From NCBI GenBank assembly GCA_016793445.1, contig JAEUME010000018.1, positions 1 to 64,000 on the forward strand: a DNA stretch of 64,000 bases, written 5' to 3'. Made by a program: the position numbers and the translations under genes. Of this stretch, positions 8,418 to 17,449 are shown one piece after another. Origin of the DNA: Hyphomicrobium sp. Lineage in GTDB: Bacteria > Pseudomonadota > Alphaproteobacteria > Rhizobiales > Hyphomicrobiaceae. The number at the start of each line of letters is the position of its first letter. Position 1 is the first letter of the stretch. The notes beneath the pieces were generated by a model. It searched no databases. It saw only the letters and a program-made list of their open reading frames with translations, and was not told the DNA's origin.

Positions 8418-8989
8418 CGTGCATCCCCTTTGCCTGACCGGGTTGCCGCCCGGCAGAGCCTTCCGGCATTTGTGGAGTCGCGGAGCTGGCCTTCTCGTGT
8501 CGTGCTTCTTATCGGAAAACCGGTTGCCGCTTTTCCGCGAAGCGCTCTGAGTGTGTGCCGCTTTTGCGATTGTGCCGTGAGGATGATTCTCTCTCGGTCC
8601 AATCGCGACCCTGTGTAGGCATGATGGCGGCCTCTTACTGAACCTCGGCTGAACGGACGTGGCGGCGTTTCGTCTTTTGCACCCGCCAACCACCATTTCG
8701 TTTCATGGTTAGAGAACCGTTAGCCGAACTCCTAATTATTGGTTTCCAACGGTGCAGTAACAAAAAAAACGTCTCCAAAGAAAACATGCCGCATCTCTTC
8801 GATCATGAGTGTTGATGAGAGGTTGCACATAAGAAGCCACGAAATTTACGAGTTTTTCTCCGTGTGGAGACATCGTTGTGGAGGCGCAGGACAACGATTT
8901 GTCCGCGAATGCGCGAGGGAAGATTTCCACAGGGAAAGTCCTGGCGCGGTCTGATGCACGTCGTGAGTAAGTAGCGGGGAATGTGAGCA
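8418..8989. other. Gene-free stretch with one dispersed repeat
   Basis: No convincing gene. It holds a GGAAAACCGGTT-type palindromic repeat at 8511-8550. From about 8700 it becomes visibly AT-richer, with a run of A's near 8761, which probably carries promoter signals for the gene at 8990. The open frames on either strand have no signal peptide, domain or ribosome-binding site. Confidence 0.6.
8511..8550 (+). repeat. Dispersed GGAAAACCGGTT palindromic repeat
   Basis: Contains GGAAAACCGGTT followed after a few bases by TTTTCCGCGAAGCGCTCTGA. Intergenic elements of this form are common in Rhizobiales genomes. A second, inverted and diverged copy is at 53225-53262. The function is unknown; it may be an mRNA 3'-end hairpin. 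Confidence 0.55.
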
Positions 8990-9262
8990 ATGGCTCGTAT
9001 GGATTTCAGTTCGCGTGACATGATCGAGTACGCGGCTCAGGGTGGGCAGCCCGATGCGCTGCTCGAACTTGGTCTCATCTACAGCACCGGCCGCGATGTC
9101 GCGGTCGATCTGATCGAAGCGCACAAGTGGTTCAATCTTGCAGCGATGCGCGGCAATGAAGCCGCCAAGCAGTATCGCTTGGATCTCGCGCGCGAGCTGA
9201 CCAAGGCCGACGTGGCGCAGGCGCAAAAGCGTGCGCGCGAGTGGCTGAAGAAAGTTCACTGA
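8990..9262 (+). CDS. Small Sel1-like repeat protein
   Basis: A 90-residue protein with one Sel1/TPR-like helical repeat: ALLELGLIYSTGRDVAVDLIEAHKWF, then a second helix pair AAMRGNEAAKQYR. Sel1-like repeats mediate protein-protein contacts. There is no signal peptide, so it should be cytoplasmic. GGGGAA lies 9-10 bases before ATG 8990. The C-terminal half is Arg/Lys/Ala-rich helix. Partner and role are unknown; short single-repeat proteins of this kind are common in Rhizobiales. Confidence 0.75.
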   Translation: MARMDFSSRDMIEYAAQGGQPDALLELGLIYSTGRDVAVDLIEAHKWFNLAAMRGNEAAKQYRLDLARELTKADVAQAQKRAREWLKKVH

Positions 9263-9356
9263 GCGATCAGCCACGACTGGTATTGGCCGTGTGCGCCGGA
9301 TGCGCTCAGCGCTGATTACGCTGCCTGCAGGTAACGCCGCGGGGGTGACACGCAGC

Positions 9357-10076
9357 TCAGCAATCGCCAAACAGCGTCGACAGGCACTTCCACGTCTTTT
9401 TGGCCGCCTCGCCTACGGCCGATCCGGCCTTCTCGAGGGCCTTTCCGGTAGACTGTGCGGCGTCGGTGACGGCCTTGCCGGCCTTTTCAACGGGCTCGGC
9501 GTTCGTCGCAGGCGCGCTTTGCAAATTTTCATCAGGATCAGATTTGGCCGTGGCGGCGGGATTTCCCGCTGGCTTTGGCGCGCCCGATTGCTCGGACCAC
9601 TTTTTGCTGCTTGCAGGGGTTTGAGTTTTCGTTTCCGCAGAGGGATCGGCTTGTTGCGGGGGCTGGGGTGCGTCGGCGGCTGGAGCAGGCGCGCCCGATG
9701 ATGGGGGTGCAGGTGGGGCCGGTGCGCCAGCCGCTGGTGCGGGCTGCGCTGGGGGTGGGGTTTCTTCGGCAACGCCGCCCGGCTCGGTGCCCGCGGGCAA
9801 TGCAAGCACCTTGGGTGTGCCGGCGCATGCACCTGCCGTCTGGCGGTCCACAGCGCAGCTTTCGTGGCCGCCTTCACGCGCCAGGGTGGTTATACAAAAG
9901 AGCTGTAGTCCGCCCTTGGGCGTGATGCCCGCGTCACCGGAAAATGTGCAGCGATACTGCGCGGGAGGCCCCGAGCACGAGACGCAGAATTCCGGCTCCG
10001 CGGCGCGGCTGAGCGTTCCAAGACAGCTAGCCGCCAAAATTGCGCCAAAGAATATGCTGCCGCGTGTCTGGGACAT
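9357..10076 (-). CDS. Exported Pro/Ala-rich protein
   Basis: From ATG 10076 the product is 239 residues. A signal peptide (about 1-26) precedes a cysteine-containing domain (CVSCSG, CTF, CITT, CAVDR, CAG; six cysteines that may form disulfides). A long Pro/Ala/Gln-rich linker (about 100-165) follows. The C-terminal amphipathic segment has repeated Gly/Lys/Ala heptads (VEKAGKAVTDAAQSTGKALEKAGSA) and two terminal cysteines. The design resembles cell-envelope or surface proteins with a flexible spacer. No family is recognised. A GAGG site about 10 bases upstream supports the start over the longer frame from 10148. Confidence 0.7.
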   Translation of the reverse strand: MSQTRGSIFFGAILAASCLGTLSRAAEPEFCVSCSGPPAQYRCTFSGDAGITPKGGLQLFCITTLAREGGHESCAVDRQTAGACAGTPKVLALPAGTEPGGVAEETPPPAQPAPAAGAPAPPAPPSSGAPAPAADAPQPPQQADPSAETKTQTPASSKKWSEQSGAPKPAGNPAATAKSDPDENLQSAPATNAEPVEKAGKAVTDAAQSTGKALEKAGSAVGEAAKKTWKCLSTLFGDC

Positions 10077-10269
10077 TTCGTTCTCGACCTCATGAGACCC
10101 GCCGTGGCCCGTCGCGTCCGAGGCGCTCATCAAACCGGCGCCAGGCACACGGGCGCCGGTTTAGCGGAATTACCCCTCGAGGTCGACTCCTGTGAACGGG
10201 AGCGCTGCCCGGCCGCGCCTCAAACTCGGCTCATATCCGACCGCTCCTTGACGATCGCGCCTCGTGATC

Positions 10270-10298
10270 TTGCAATGCGCCCAGGCCACATCTATACG
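10270..10298 (+). promoter_or_regulatory. Candidate sigma-70 promoter of tRNA-Ser
   Basis: TTGCAA at 10270-10275 and TATACG at 10293-10298 are spaced by 17 bases. Transcription would start about 10 bases before the mature tRNA at 10316, which is a normal leader length for a single tRNA gene. Confidence 0.45.
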
Positions 10299-10315
10299 GT
10301 GTGCTTCGCCGGATT

Positions 10316-10407
10316 GGAGATGTGGCCGAGTGGCTGAAGGCGGCGCTTTGCTAAAGCGTTATACCTTGAAAAGGGTATCGAGGGTTCGAATCCCTCCGTC
10401 TCCGCCA
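10316..10407 (+). tRNA. tRNA-Ser (anticodon GCT)
   Basis: The acceptor GGAGATG (10316-10322) pairs with CGTCTCC (10397-10403), followed by discriminator G and an encoded CCA. The D arm is GCCGAGTGGCTGAAGGC-like. The anticodon loop TTGCTAA carries GCT, reading AGC/AGU serine codons. A long variable arm (ACCTT...AAGGGT region) and a T loop GGTTCGAATCC complete a class II tRNA. It stands alone and directly precedes an accessory-looking gene module. Confidence 0.95.
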
Positions 10408-10810
10408 TTTTCGAGCGCAATTTATTGAAATAGCTAATTTTATTGCGCGCTCGCCGTCAGGACCCATCCGACAGATTGATCTTTGCGCAAGAGAGAGGTT
10501 CCAGCACATCGTAACCCGAGGTGGGACACGATGAGACGGCGAGACGAGCACGCTCCGCAGAGCGCGGAGGGGACCATCAGGGACATCCGTCGAGGCAAAT
10601 GGTTTCAAGGGCTTGGCAAGCCCGCTTCCTCATTGGACATCGTGACAGATTGATACAGATCATGAATACCTGAGGGGCTCATGATACCGTGACGCGAGCT
10701 TGTTTCCGGAAATTCCTGGCGGAAATTTCTCGACACGAGTGTCGGGCGGCGGCCATGCTGGCGCCGCAGTTGACGAAACCCCGTTCGGGATAAATCAGAG
10801 GACGGCGAGT
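10408..10810. other. Intergenic stretch between tRNA-Ser and the arylsulfatase
   Basis: No gene is seen. Just after the tRNA an AT-rich segment is bracketed by GAGCGCAAT (about 10413) and ATTGCGCGCTC (about 10441-10451), an imperfect hairpin that could end tRNA transcription. Near the far end lies the inverted repeat at 10731-10744. No duplicate of the tRNA 3' end was found in this stretch. Confidence 0.6.
10731..10744. promoter_or_regulatory. Inverted repeat upstream of the arylsulfatase (possible operator)
   Basis: CGACAC and GTGTCG are separated by two bases, a perfect 6-bp dyad about 67 bases before the arylsulfatase start. This fits a dimeric regulator binding site by form and position only; no regulator gene lies beside it. 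Confidence 0.3.
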
Positions 10811-12364
10811 ATGAGGTTGAGAGTTCTTCTTGCGACCTTCTCATTATTGTTCTGCGCGATGTTGCCCGTGTCGGCATCCGCTGAAGATCAAAAGCCAAAC
10901 ATCCTCGTCATCTGGGGCGATGACGTCGGTATCACCAACATCAGCTACAACAATCGCGGATTGATGGGCTACCAGACCCCTAACATCGACCGCATCGCGA
11001 AAGAGGGTCTGTCGTTTACGGATTACTACGGCCAGCAGTCCTGCACCGCTGGACGTGCTGCCTTTATCGGGGGTAACAACCCACTACGCACGGGCATGAC
11101 CAAAGTTGGCATTCCTGGCGCCATCGAGGGCTGGCAGAAATCCGATGTCACGATGGCCACCGTTCTGAAGTCGCAAGGCTATGCGACAGGCCAGTTCGGC
11201 AAGAACCATCAAGGCGATCGCGATGAGCACCTGCCGACGATGCACGGATTTGATGAGTTTTTCGGCAATCTCTATCACGTCAATGCCGAGGAGGAGCCTG
11301 AAAACGAGGATTGGCCAGACGATCCGGAATTCAACAAGCAGTTCAAACCTCGCGGCGTGCTCAAGGCTACCGCAGACGGCAAGGGTGGACAGACCGTCGT
11401 CGACACTGGCCCCCTCACGAAGAAGCGGATGGAAACGATTGACGATGAAACCATCGCTGCAACGAAGGACTTCGTCACCCGTCAGGTGAAAGCAGGCAAG
11501 CCCTTCTTCGCGTGGTGGAACGGAACGCGTATGCACTTTCGTACGCACGTTCGCCCCGAGCACCGGCACAAAGGAAATGACGAGTATACCGATGGCATGA
11601 TCGAGCACGACGCGCAGGTCGGCGAACTCCTGAAGATGCTCGATGATTTGGGCATCGCCAACAACACGATCGTCATGTACTCGACCGACAACGGTCCACA
11701 CTTCAACACTTGGCCCGACGCCGCCAACACCCCGTTCCGTTCCGAGAAGAACTCGAACTGGGAAGGTGCCTATCGGGTGCCGGCTTTCGTGCGCTGGCCG
11801 GGCAAGTTTCCTGCTGGCGTCACGCTCAATGGCATCGTTTCACATCAGGATTGGCTCCCGACGTTCGCCGCTATTGCCGGTGCGCCGGATATCAAAGAAA
11901 AGCTGTTAAAGGGCGTCGAGCTCAACGGCCGAACCTATAAGAACTTCATCGACGGCTACAACTTGGTCGACTATCTGACCGGAAAGACGGCTGAACCTCC
12001 GCGCAAGGTTTTCATTTATGTCAACGATGACGCTGATGTTGTGGCGGTGCGCTGGAAAGACTGGAAGGCGGTTTACAAGGAAAACCGTGCCCAAGGATTC
12101 GGCGTATGGCGTGAACCATTCGTAGATCTTCGTATTCCGCTGCTCTTCAATCTGCGGCGTGACCCGTATGAGCGGGGGCAACACAATGCCAACGTCTATG
12201 ATGATTGGGCCCTCTCTCGAACGTTCCTATTCGCAGGCACGACCACAATAGCTGCAGGCTTCTTTGCCACGCTGAAAGAATATCCTCCGAGCCAAACGCC
12301 GGGATCGTTCAATCTCGACGCGGCGCGGAAGAAGATAGAAGAAATGTCCAGGATGGAAAATTGA
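10811..12364 (+). CDS. Exported arylsulfatase-family protein
   Basis: A 517-residue sulfatase of the alkaline-phosphatase superfamily with a signal peptide (about 1-24), so periplasmic or exported. The metal-binding GDD (36-38) precedes the active-site segment SCTAGRAAF, whose Cys 78 would be converted to formylglycine. The motif is C-x-A-x-R rather than the usual C-x-P-x-R. Further metal and sulfate ligands are seen in GQFGKNHQGD and YSTDNGP. ATG 10811 has GAGGA upstream; the longer frame from 10700 is leader. The next gene on the strand is a periplasmic HAD phosphatase. The natural substrate is unknown. Confidence 0.92.
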   Translation: MRLRVLLATFSLLFCAMLPVSASAEDQKPNILVIWGDDVGITNISYNNRGLMGYQTPNIDRIAKEGLSFTDYYGQQSCTAGRAAFIGGNNPLRTGMTKVGIPGAIEGWQKSDVTMATVLKSQGYATGQFGKNHQGDRDEHLPTMHGFDEFFGNLYHVNAEEEPENEDWPDDPEFNKQFKPRGVLKATADGKGGQTVVDTGPLTKKRMETIDDETIAATKDFVTRQVKAGKPFFAWWNGTRMHFRTHVRPEHRHKGNDEYTDGMIEHDAQVGELLKMLDDLGIANNTIVMYSTDNGPHFNTWPDAANTPFRSEKNSNWEGAYRVPAFVRWPGKFPAGVTLNGIVSHQDWLPTFAAIAGAPDIKEKLLKGVELNGRTYKNFIDGYNLVDYLTGKTAEPPRKVFIYVNDDADVVAVRWKDWKAVYKENRAQGFGVWREPFVDLRIPLLFNLRRDPYERGQHNANVYDDWALSRTFLFAGTTTIAAGFFATLKEYPPSQTPGSFNLDAARKKIEEMSRMEN

Positions 12365-12371
12365 GGCGCGC

Positions 12372-12396
12372 GACCGCCGCACCGTGTGCGGCGGTC
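12372..12396 (+). terminator. Hairpin between arylsulfatase and HAD genes
   Basis: GACCGCCGCA (12372-12381) pairs perfectly with TGCGGCGGTC (12387-12396) around a five-base loop, followed by CTGTTTCCTC. It lies 8 bases after the sulfatase stop. It could terminate or attenuate read-through into the HAD gene, though the U-tract is weak. Confidence 0.55.
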
Positions 12397-12445
12397 CTGT
12401 TTCCTCTATCGCCCTTTCCCCCAATGTGACTTTTCGAGGTTTGCG

Positions 12446-13423
12446 ATGAAACGTCTCGCGGCAATGCTTGCCAGCATCTTGTTGCCTTTTCCAGCCTTCG
12501 CAGATGATCAACTCCCCTCCTGGAACGATGGCCCGCACAAGCAGGCCATCATCAATTTCGTGGAGAAAGTCACAAAGCAAGGCACCCCAGACTTCGTCGC
12601 ACCCGACGATCGAATTGCCGTCTTCGACAACGATGGCACCCTTTGGTCGGAGCAGCCGATTTATGTGCAGGGCGTGTTCGTGTTCGATCGTGTCAAGGCG
12701 CTGAGCAATCAGCATCCCGAGTGGCAGGACAAGGAGCCGTTCAAATCGCTCTTGAAGGGCGACCTCGAAGGCCTTCTGGCCGGTGGGGAAGCCGCCTTGG
12801 CGGAACTCGTCATGGCTACGCACGCGGGGATTACGACCGAAGAGTTCAGCAGTGTCGTCAAAGAGTGGATTTCGAGCGCGAAACACCCAAAGACCGGCAA
12901 ACTCTATACCGAAATGACCTTTAAACCGATGCTTGAGCTTTTGGCCTATCTGCGCGCGAACGGGTTCAAGACCTTTATCGTCTCCGGCGGCGGCATCGAG
13001 TTCATGCGGCCCTGGGCAGGGACCGTCTATGGCATTGCCCCGGAACAGGTCATCGGTACGAGCATCGTCACGAAATTTGAATTGCAGGACGGGAGACCAG
13101 TCCTCATGCGGCTGCCCGAGATCAACTTCATCAACGACAAAGAGGGTAAGCCGGTCGGAATCAACCAGCACATCGGTCGCCGTCCGATCGCAGCGTTCGG
13201 CAATTCAGACGGCGATTTGGCCATGCTGCAATGGACATGTAGCGCGCCCGGCCCGCGCTTCTGCCTCTACGTGCATCACACTGACGGTGAGCGGGAAGTC
13301 GCCTACGACCGTAAATCCCATGTAGGCCAGCTCGATAAGGGGCTTGATGAGGCTGCAGCAAAAGGCTGGACCGTCGTCGACATGAAAGACGACTGGAAGC
13401 GTGTGTTCGCGCACGAGAATTAG
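12446..13423 (+). CDS. Periplasmic HAD-family phosphatase
   Basis: A 325-residue haloacid-dehalogenase-superfamily protein resembling phosphoserine phosphatases. A signal peptide (1-19, ending AFA-D) puts it in the periplasm. HAD motif I is FDNDGTLW with the nucleophile Asp 61 and acid/base Asp 63; motif II is FIVSGGGIEFM. The Asp of motif IV lies near FGNSDGDLAML. A GAGG site precedes ATG 12446. It follows the arylsulfatase after a hairpin. Paired release of sulfate and phosphate from esters outside the cytoplasm is a plausible joint role. Confidence 0.88.
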   Translation: MKRLAAMLASILLPFPAFADDQLPSWNDGPHKQAIINFVEKVTKQGTPDFVAPDDRIAVFDNDGTLWSEQPIYVQGVFVFDRVKALSNQHPEWQDKEPFKSLLKGDLEGLLAGGEAALAELVMATHAGITTEEFSSVVKEWISSAKHPKTGKLYTEMTFKPMLELLAYLRANGFKTFIVSGGGIEFMRPWAGTVYGIAPEQVIGTSIVTKFELQDGRPVLMRLPEINFINDKEGKPVGINQHIGRRPIAAFGNSDGDLAMLQWTCSAPGPRFCLYVHHTDGEREVAYDRKSHVGQLDKGLDEAAAKGWTVVDMKDDWKRVFAHEN

Positions 13424-13461
13424 GCCTCGTGATAGGGCAGAGTGCGGGCCGCCAGGAATGG

Positions 13462-14430
13462 CTATTCGCTCTCCGCCGAAAGGGGCATCGTGAGGGTCAC
13501 GAAACCGGCGTCCCCCTCTAGGCGATTTCTGGCTCCGAACTCGCGAAAATACTTGAGGTTCGTCGTGACCGGGATCTTGCCGACCAGGAACGTCCAGTTG
13601 ATCGCCGGCCCCAAGCCGAAGACGCGTCCCTCGAAGTCTCCGAGCCGCGCGCCGGACCCGCTGTCGCCGGTGATCTGTTCGTAGTAGTAGCCGGAAATGC
13701 CGGCCGCGAATGTCTTCGAGAAGTTCTGCATCGCCGCCAGTTCGAGGTGAAACTCGGTGCCGGTCTTGTAGTCGGTATCCGGGTTCTCGACGTTGAAGGT
13801 GAGCCCGACGGCCGAAGAGAGCTCCAGGCCGGTTGACTGGTCGAGGTGTGTGACCGCGGCGTTCACGTCGAACGCCCAGCGGTTGAACCCGATGTTGGCG
13901 AGGTTTCCGCGCTCCCAAAATCCGGCCGGAGCATTGATCAAAGTTCCGACGTTCCAGTGATACTTGCCTTGGTGCCAGCCGAGCGTGGCACCGAGGACGG
14001 GGTCGCCGAATTTCGTTTCCTCATCCTCGAGGTCAACGGAGATCACGCCCCCATTGGGGCCGGTCAGGCTGACACCCGCTGAGACGTCCTTCCAGCCAAT
14101 GGGTGCTGTTGCGGAGAGCGCCAGATTGCCACCCATGACGGTCCCAGGGGCCACCCAGAGAACGGTCGGCATGCTGTAGAAGGCGTCGGCATCGACGCCC
14201 CCGGCAATGGTCAAGCCCGCGAAATTCAACTCGGCACTGGTGCTGCCGCTATAGAGATAATTCGAGCTCTGCACATAGGTGCCCGGCGGCGGAACGAAGC
14301 CGGCCATGCTCGTTCTCGAGCCGAGCAGATAGAAACCGGTCGCGCCTTCGGCGGCGATTGCGGGGCCAACGCCAGCAACTCCCCACAGTCCTGCTGTCAT
14401 GACTGCGAGGAGCCCAGTCGCCCTTTTCAT
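13462..14430 (-). CDS. Outer-membrane barrel protein, phenol-degradation MetA-like transporter family
   Basis: A 322-residue product with a signal peptide (about 1-26, ending AIA-AEG). It is then a pattern of alternating amphipathic beta strands rich in Gly, Asn and aromatic residues, ending in a beta signal-like strand, as in the Phenol_MetA_deg family of putative outer-membrane channels. Typical pieces are SATAPIGWKDVSAG and GATLGWHQGKYHWNVG. GGGGGAA precedes ATG 14430; the frame back to 14679 is not needed. It converges on the HAD gene. It may admit the hydrophobic or esterified substrate used by the neighbouring enzymes. Confidence 0.8.
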   Translation of the reverse strand: MKRATGLLAVMTAGLWGVAGVGPAIAAEGATGFYLLGSRTSMAGFVPPPGTYVQSSNYLYSGSTSAELNFAGLTIAGGVDADAFYSMPTVLWVAPGTVMGGNLALSATAPIGWKDVSAGVSLTGPNGGVISVDLEDEETKFGDPVLGATLGWHQGKYHWNVGTLINAPAGFWERGNLANIGFNRWAFDVNAAVTHLDQSTGLELSSAVGLTFNVENPDTDYKTGTEFHLELAAMQNFSKTFAAGISGYYYEQITGDSGSGARLGDFEGRVFGLGPAINWTFLVGKIPVTTNLKYFREFGARNRLEGDAGFVTLTMPLSAESE

Positions 14431-14758
14431 CGCCGCTTCCCCCGTATCAAGCCCCGAGTGTTCTCGATTGCCGCGCGTCCCGTCGCGGTCAGTTTTGCTG
14501 ATTCGCAATACTATCAGGTTCAATGCGATCTGTTGTTGCGCGGCCATCACGGCTCGAACAAAACGATCGATCCCAAATCCGGTACAGGTCCAGGCGTTTC
14601 GTTGACATCGTGTCCCCCCGATCGGCAGTTGCCGCAAGCGGTCGCAACTGCGACGCTGGAGAGGTGAGCGGCACAACAACCACTCAAGGAGATATCATTG
14701 GGGCGCACACGACCGCACCGCGCGGGCGCAGTCGTGCCTTTCGACCCTGACTTGGCAT

Positions 14759-15466
14759 TCAGGACTCTGCGGCGAGCATACCGCCGCGCTGGAACAGAAG
14801 CCCTGCGAGTCCGCCGCCGATCAGCGGCGCAAGGATGAACAGCCAGACCTGCGCCAGCGCGCCCGGGTTCGCGCCCGCGCCGACAATGGCCGGGCCGAGC
14901 GAGCGGGCGGGATTGACCGAAACGCCCGTCACGTTGATGCCGACGATATGAATGGCGACGAGCGTCAGTCCGATTGCAAGCCCGGCGAATTGCGAGGGCG
15001 ATCCCGCCTGCGTTACGCCGAGGATGCAAACCAGGAACAGGAACGTCGCCACCACCTCGAACACGAAGGCGGAGACGAGATTGTATTCGCCGAGATAGCC
15101 CGGCCCCCAGCCATTCTGTCCTAGACCGCCGTTCCAGCCCGACGCCTTGCCCGAGAGGATGAGATAGAGGACGGCAGCGCCGGCCAACGCGCCGAGCACC
15201 TGCGCGATTACGTAGGAGATGAACTCGCTGACACTCATGCGACCGGCCAGCAGTACGCCGAAGCTGACCGCCGGATTGACGTGGCATCCCGATATCGGCC
15301 CGATGCCGTAGGCCATCGCCACGATGGCAAGGCCGAACGCGAAGGCGATGCCGAGCACATCGATCGCGGTTGGGCCCGTGCCCATGCCGGCGATCACGGC
15401 GGCGCCGCAGCCGATGAAGACCAGCGTGAATGTTCCGATGAACTCAGCGAGCGATTTTTTCATCAC
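14759..15466 (-). CDS. aqpZ: Aquaporin Z
   Basis: A 235-residue MIP-family water channel with six membrane spans. The two pore motifs are present: NPA at about 64-66 (CHVNPAVSFG) and NPA at about 185-187 (VSVNPARSLGP), the latter followed by the selectivity-filter Arg 189. A His (AIHIVGIN) at the expected helix 5 position marks a water-selective rather than glycerol channel. GGGGGG lies upstream of ATG 15466. It is on the same strand as the outer-membrane protein downstream, separated by about 330 bases. Confidence 0.95.
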   Translation of the reverse strand: MMKKSLAEFIGTFTLVFIGCGAAVIAGMGTGPTAIDVLGIAFAFGLAIVAMAYGIGPISGCHVNPAVSFGVLLAGRMSVSEFISYVIAQVLGALAGAAVLYLILSGKASGWNGGLGQNGWGPGYLGEYNLVSAFVFEVVATFLFLVCILGVTQAGSPSQFAGLAIGLTLVAIHIVGINVTGVSVNPARSLGPAIVGAGANPGALAQVWLFILAPLIGGGLAGLLFQRGGMLAAES

Positions 15467-16026
15467 CTACCCCCCAGTGAAAGACGGCGGCGTGAATCGC
15501 CGCGCGCCTGCTAGAATACCGCCAGCGCAGGACGCCATTCGGCGCGCTGTGACCTTATCCACATGACAAGACCACTGACTTAGTACGTCTCCAGAGTCGA
15601 TCCCCACGTCATCCTGCTGCGGCACTGAAAGTGGAGGTGCGGGGTTGCCCCTCGATCAGGAAGCTGAGGAAGCGGCCTGTCACTGCGTTTGCGGACTGGC
15701 CTCCGGTGGACCGCAGATCACGTTTCCGCTGATTGCTGAAGAACCTGTCGTCATCTATCGGTTTCTGGATCGGCGACGCCGCCGAGGGCAGGGGTAAAAG
15801 CATCCGATGAAATCTCAATCACGGGGACGAGAAAAATGAGATTGGAAGCGAGATCACAATTTGAAATTGGACGCTTGTGACATCCACGCAACAAACGTCG
15901 AGTGCGAATTCGGATAAGATTACATATTTGGATTCAATTGATCTTTTGGCTGATCGTTTTTCACGTTTAACGCCGATGCCGTCGCAAACGCAAGGCCATC
16001 CCGGCTCAATTCAACAGGAGGCAACG
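15467..16026. other. AT-rich intergenic stretch
   Basis: No gene is supported. The stretch between the divergent aqpZ and the barrel-protein gene becomes markedly AT-rich from about 15830 to 15970, well below the composition of the rest of the window. It probably carries promoters for both sides. The open frame on the minus strand at 15609-15818 has no start signal or recognisable content. Confidence 0.6.
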
Positions 16027-16833
16027 ATGCTGAGAGCCAGATTACGCCTTACGGTGGCTCTCGTCACCGCAGCTGCAATCGGCCCGGCTGCTGCAGACGA
16101 TGCAGAAGAGCTTGCCAAGAAGCTCTCCAATCCAGTCGCGTCTTTGATCAGCGTCCCGTTCCAGTACAACTTCGACCACAATATCGGTCCCGTCGATGAA
16201 GGCCACAAGCACCAGCTCAATTTCCAGCCTGTCATTCCAGTTTCGATCGACGCAGATTGGAACCTGATCTCGCGAACTATTCTTCCAATCATCGGACAGG
16301 ATGACATCTTTCCGACGGCGGGCAGCCAATTTGGCCTCGGCGATACGGTGCAAAGTTTCTTCTTCTCTCCCAAGCAGCCTACCAACGGCATCGTCTGGGG
16401 CGCGGGGCCGGTTCTTCTTCTGCCGACAGGAACAGACGACCTCTTGAGTTCAGAGAAGTGGGGGGCTGGACCGACGGCCGTGGCGCTTACTCAACAAGGC
16501 GGTTGGACTGTAGGCATCCTTGCAAATCACATCTGGTCGTTTGCGGGCGAACAGGACAGGGCGGACGTCAACTCCACGTTCCTGCAACCCTTCGTCTCCT
16601 ACACCACGCCTGATGCCTGGACGTTCACGCTCAACACAGAATCGACCTACGACTGGACGGCAAGCGAGTGGTCGGTGCCCATCAATTTCAACATCAGCAA
16701 GCTGACCAAGTTCGGCAGCCAGCCTGTCAGCATAGGGGCGGGCGTGCGCTATTGGGCTGACAGTCCTGACGCGGGCCCCGAGGGCTGGGGAGGCCGGGCC
16801 GTGCTGACGTTCCTGTTTCCAACAGGGAACTGA
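16027..16833 (+). CDS. Outer-membrane barrel-type transporter protein
   Basis: A 268-residue protein with a signal peptide (1-23, ending AAA-DD). The mature sequence alternates hydrophobic and polar residues as in beta-barrels, with LSNPVASLISVPFQYNFD at the N-terminus and repeated Trp/Gly/Pro turns. It resembles the protein group often labelled simply 'transporter'. A perfect AGGAGG lies seven bases before ATG 16027, so the frame from 15877 is not used. Transcribed towards mgtC, about 140 bases away. Substrate unknown. Confidence 0.78.
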   Translation: MLRARLRLTVALVTAAAIGPAAADDAEELAKKLSNPVASLISVPFQYNFDHNIGPVDEGHKHQLNFQPVIPVSIDADWNLISRTILPIIGQDDIFPTAGSQFGLGDTVQSFFFSPKQPTNGIVWGAGPVLLLPTGTDDLLSSEKWGAGPTAVALTQQGGWTVGILANHIWSFAGEQDRADVNSTFLQPFVSYTTPDAWTFTLNTESTYDWTASEWSVPINFNISKLTKFGSQPVSIGAGVRYWADSPDAGPEGWGGRAVLTFLFPTGN

Positions 16834-16972
16834 GACTGGATACAAAACGTCTCTTTAGGCATTAAGTTGTCAGGCATCGAACGCGACCTCGTCACCGTTG
16901 CGCGCGCAGGAAATCAAGCGGCGAGTGACCGCACTCTGCTGTGAGCCTTAGATGTGACCTTTGGAGCAACCC

Positions 16973-17425
16973 ATGGAACTAGAGGTCCTGGATATCGTGC
17001 TGAGGCTTGCAGCTGCGGCCGGAGTTGGCGCGGCCGTGGGGATCGATCGCAATGTAGAGGGAAAGCCGATCGGCGCGCGGACCTTGGCGCTGGTGTCGCT
17101 GGCCGCCGCGGCGTTGACGGTGAGCACGATCCAGGTTCCGGGCATTTACGAGAACAAGGATGCGTTAAGCCGGGTGGTGCAAGGATTGATTCAGGGTGTG
17201 ATGGCTGGCATCGGATTCGTGGGGGCCGGCGTTATCATTCGCAAACCAGACGCCAATCTCGTGAAGGGGCTGACCACAGCAGCCACCGTATGGCTCGCGG
17301 CCTCGCTCGGGATCTGTTGCGGCCTTGCGCAGTGGACGGTGGTGGCCGTGACTGCCGTACTGGGGATCGTGATATTGGTAGTGGCGAAGAAGATCCTCGA
17401 GGCGTCCGACATCGACATGGACTAG
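16973..17425 (+). CDS. MgtC/SapB family membrane protein
   Basis: A 150-residue protein with four to five hydrophobic segments. The MgtC hallmark regions are visible: GVGAAVGIDRNVEGKPIGARTLALVSL at the N-terminus and GIGFVGAGVIIR followed by GLTTAATVWLAASLGI. MgtC-like proteins are inner-membrane proteins that affect F-ATPase and help survival at low magnesium or acid pH. ATG 16973 has GGAG upstream; TTG 16961 is an alternative. It lacks the C-terminal ACT-like domain of full MgtC, as in SapB. Confidence 0.88.
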   Translation: MELEVLDIVLRLAAAAGVGAAVGIDRNVEGKPIGARTLALVSLAAAALTVSTIQVPGIYENKDALSRVVQGLIQGVMAGIGFVGAGVIIRKPDANLVKGLTTAATVWLAASLGICCGLAQWTVVAVTAVLGIVILVVAKKILEASDIDMD

Positions 17426-17449
17426 CCTGTTCCTTTTTGAGCAGATGGC

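Noticed and set aside
10351..10608. Open frame antisense to tRNA-Ser ending in RRRRDSNPRY
   Set aside because: This peptide is the well-known artefact of translating the complement of a serine tRNA; no start signal.
14547..15287. 246-codon minus-strand frame over aqpZ
   Set aside because: Another reading frame of the aqpZ region; Arg/Gly-rich shadow composition, and the aqpZ frame has both NPA motifs.
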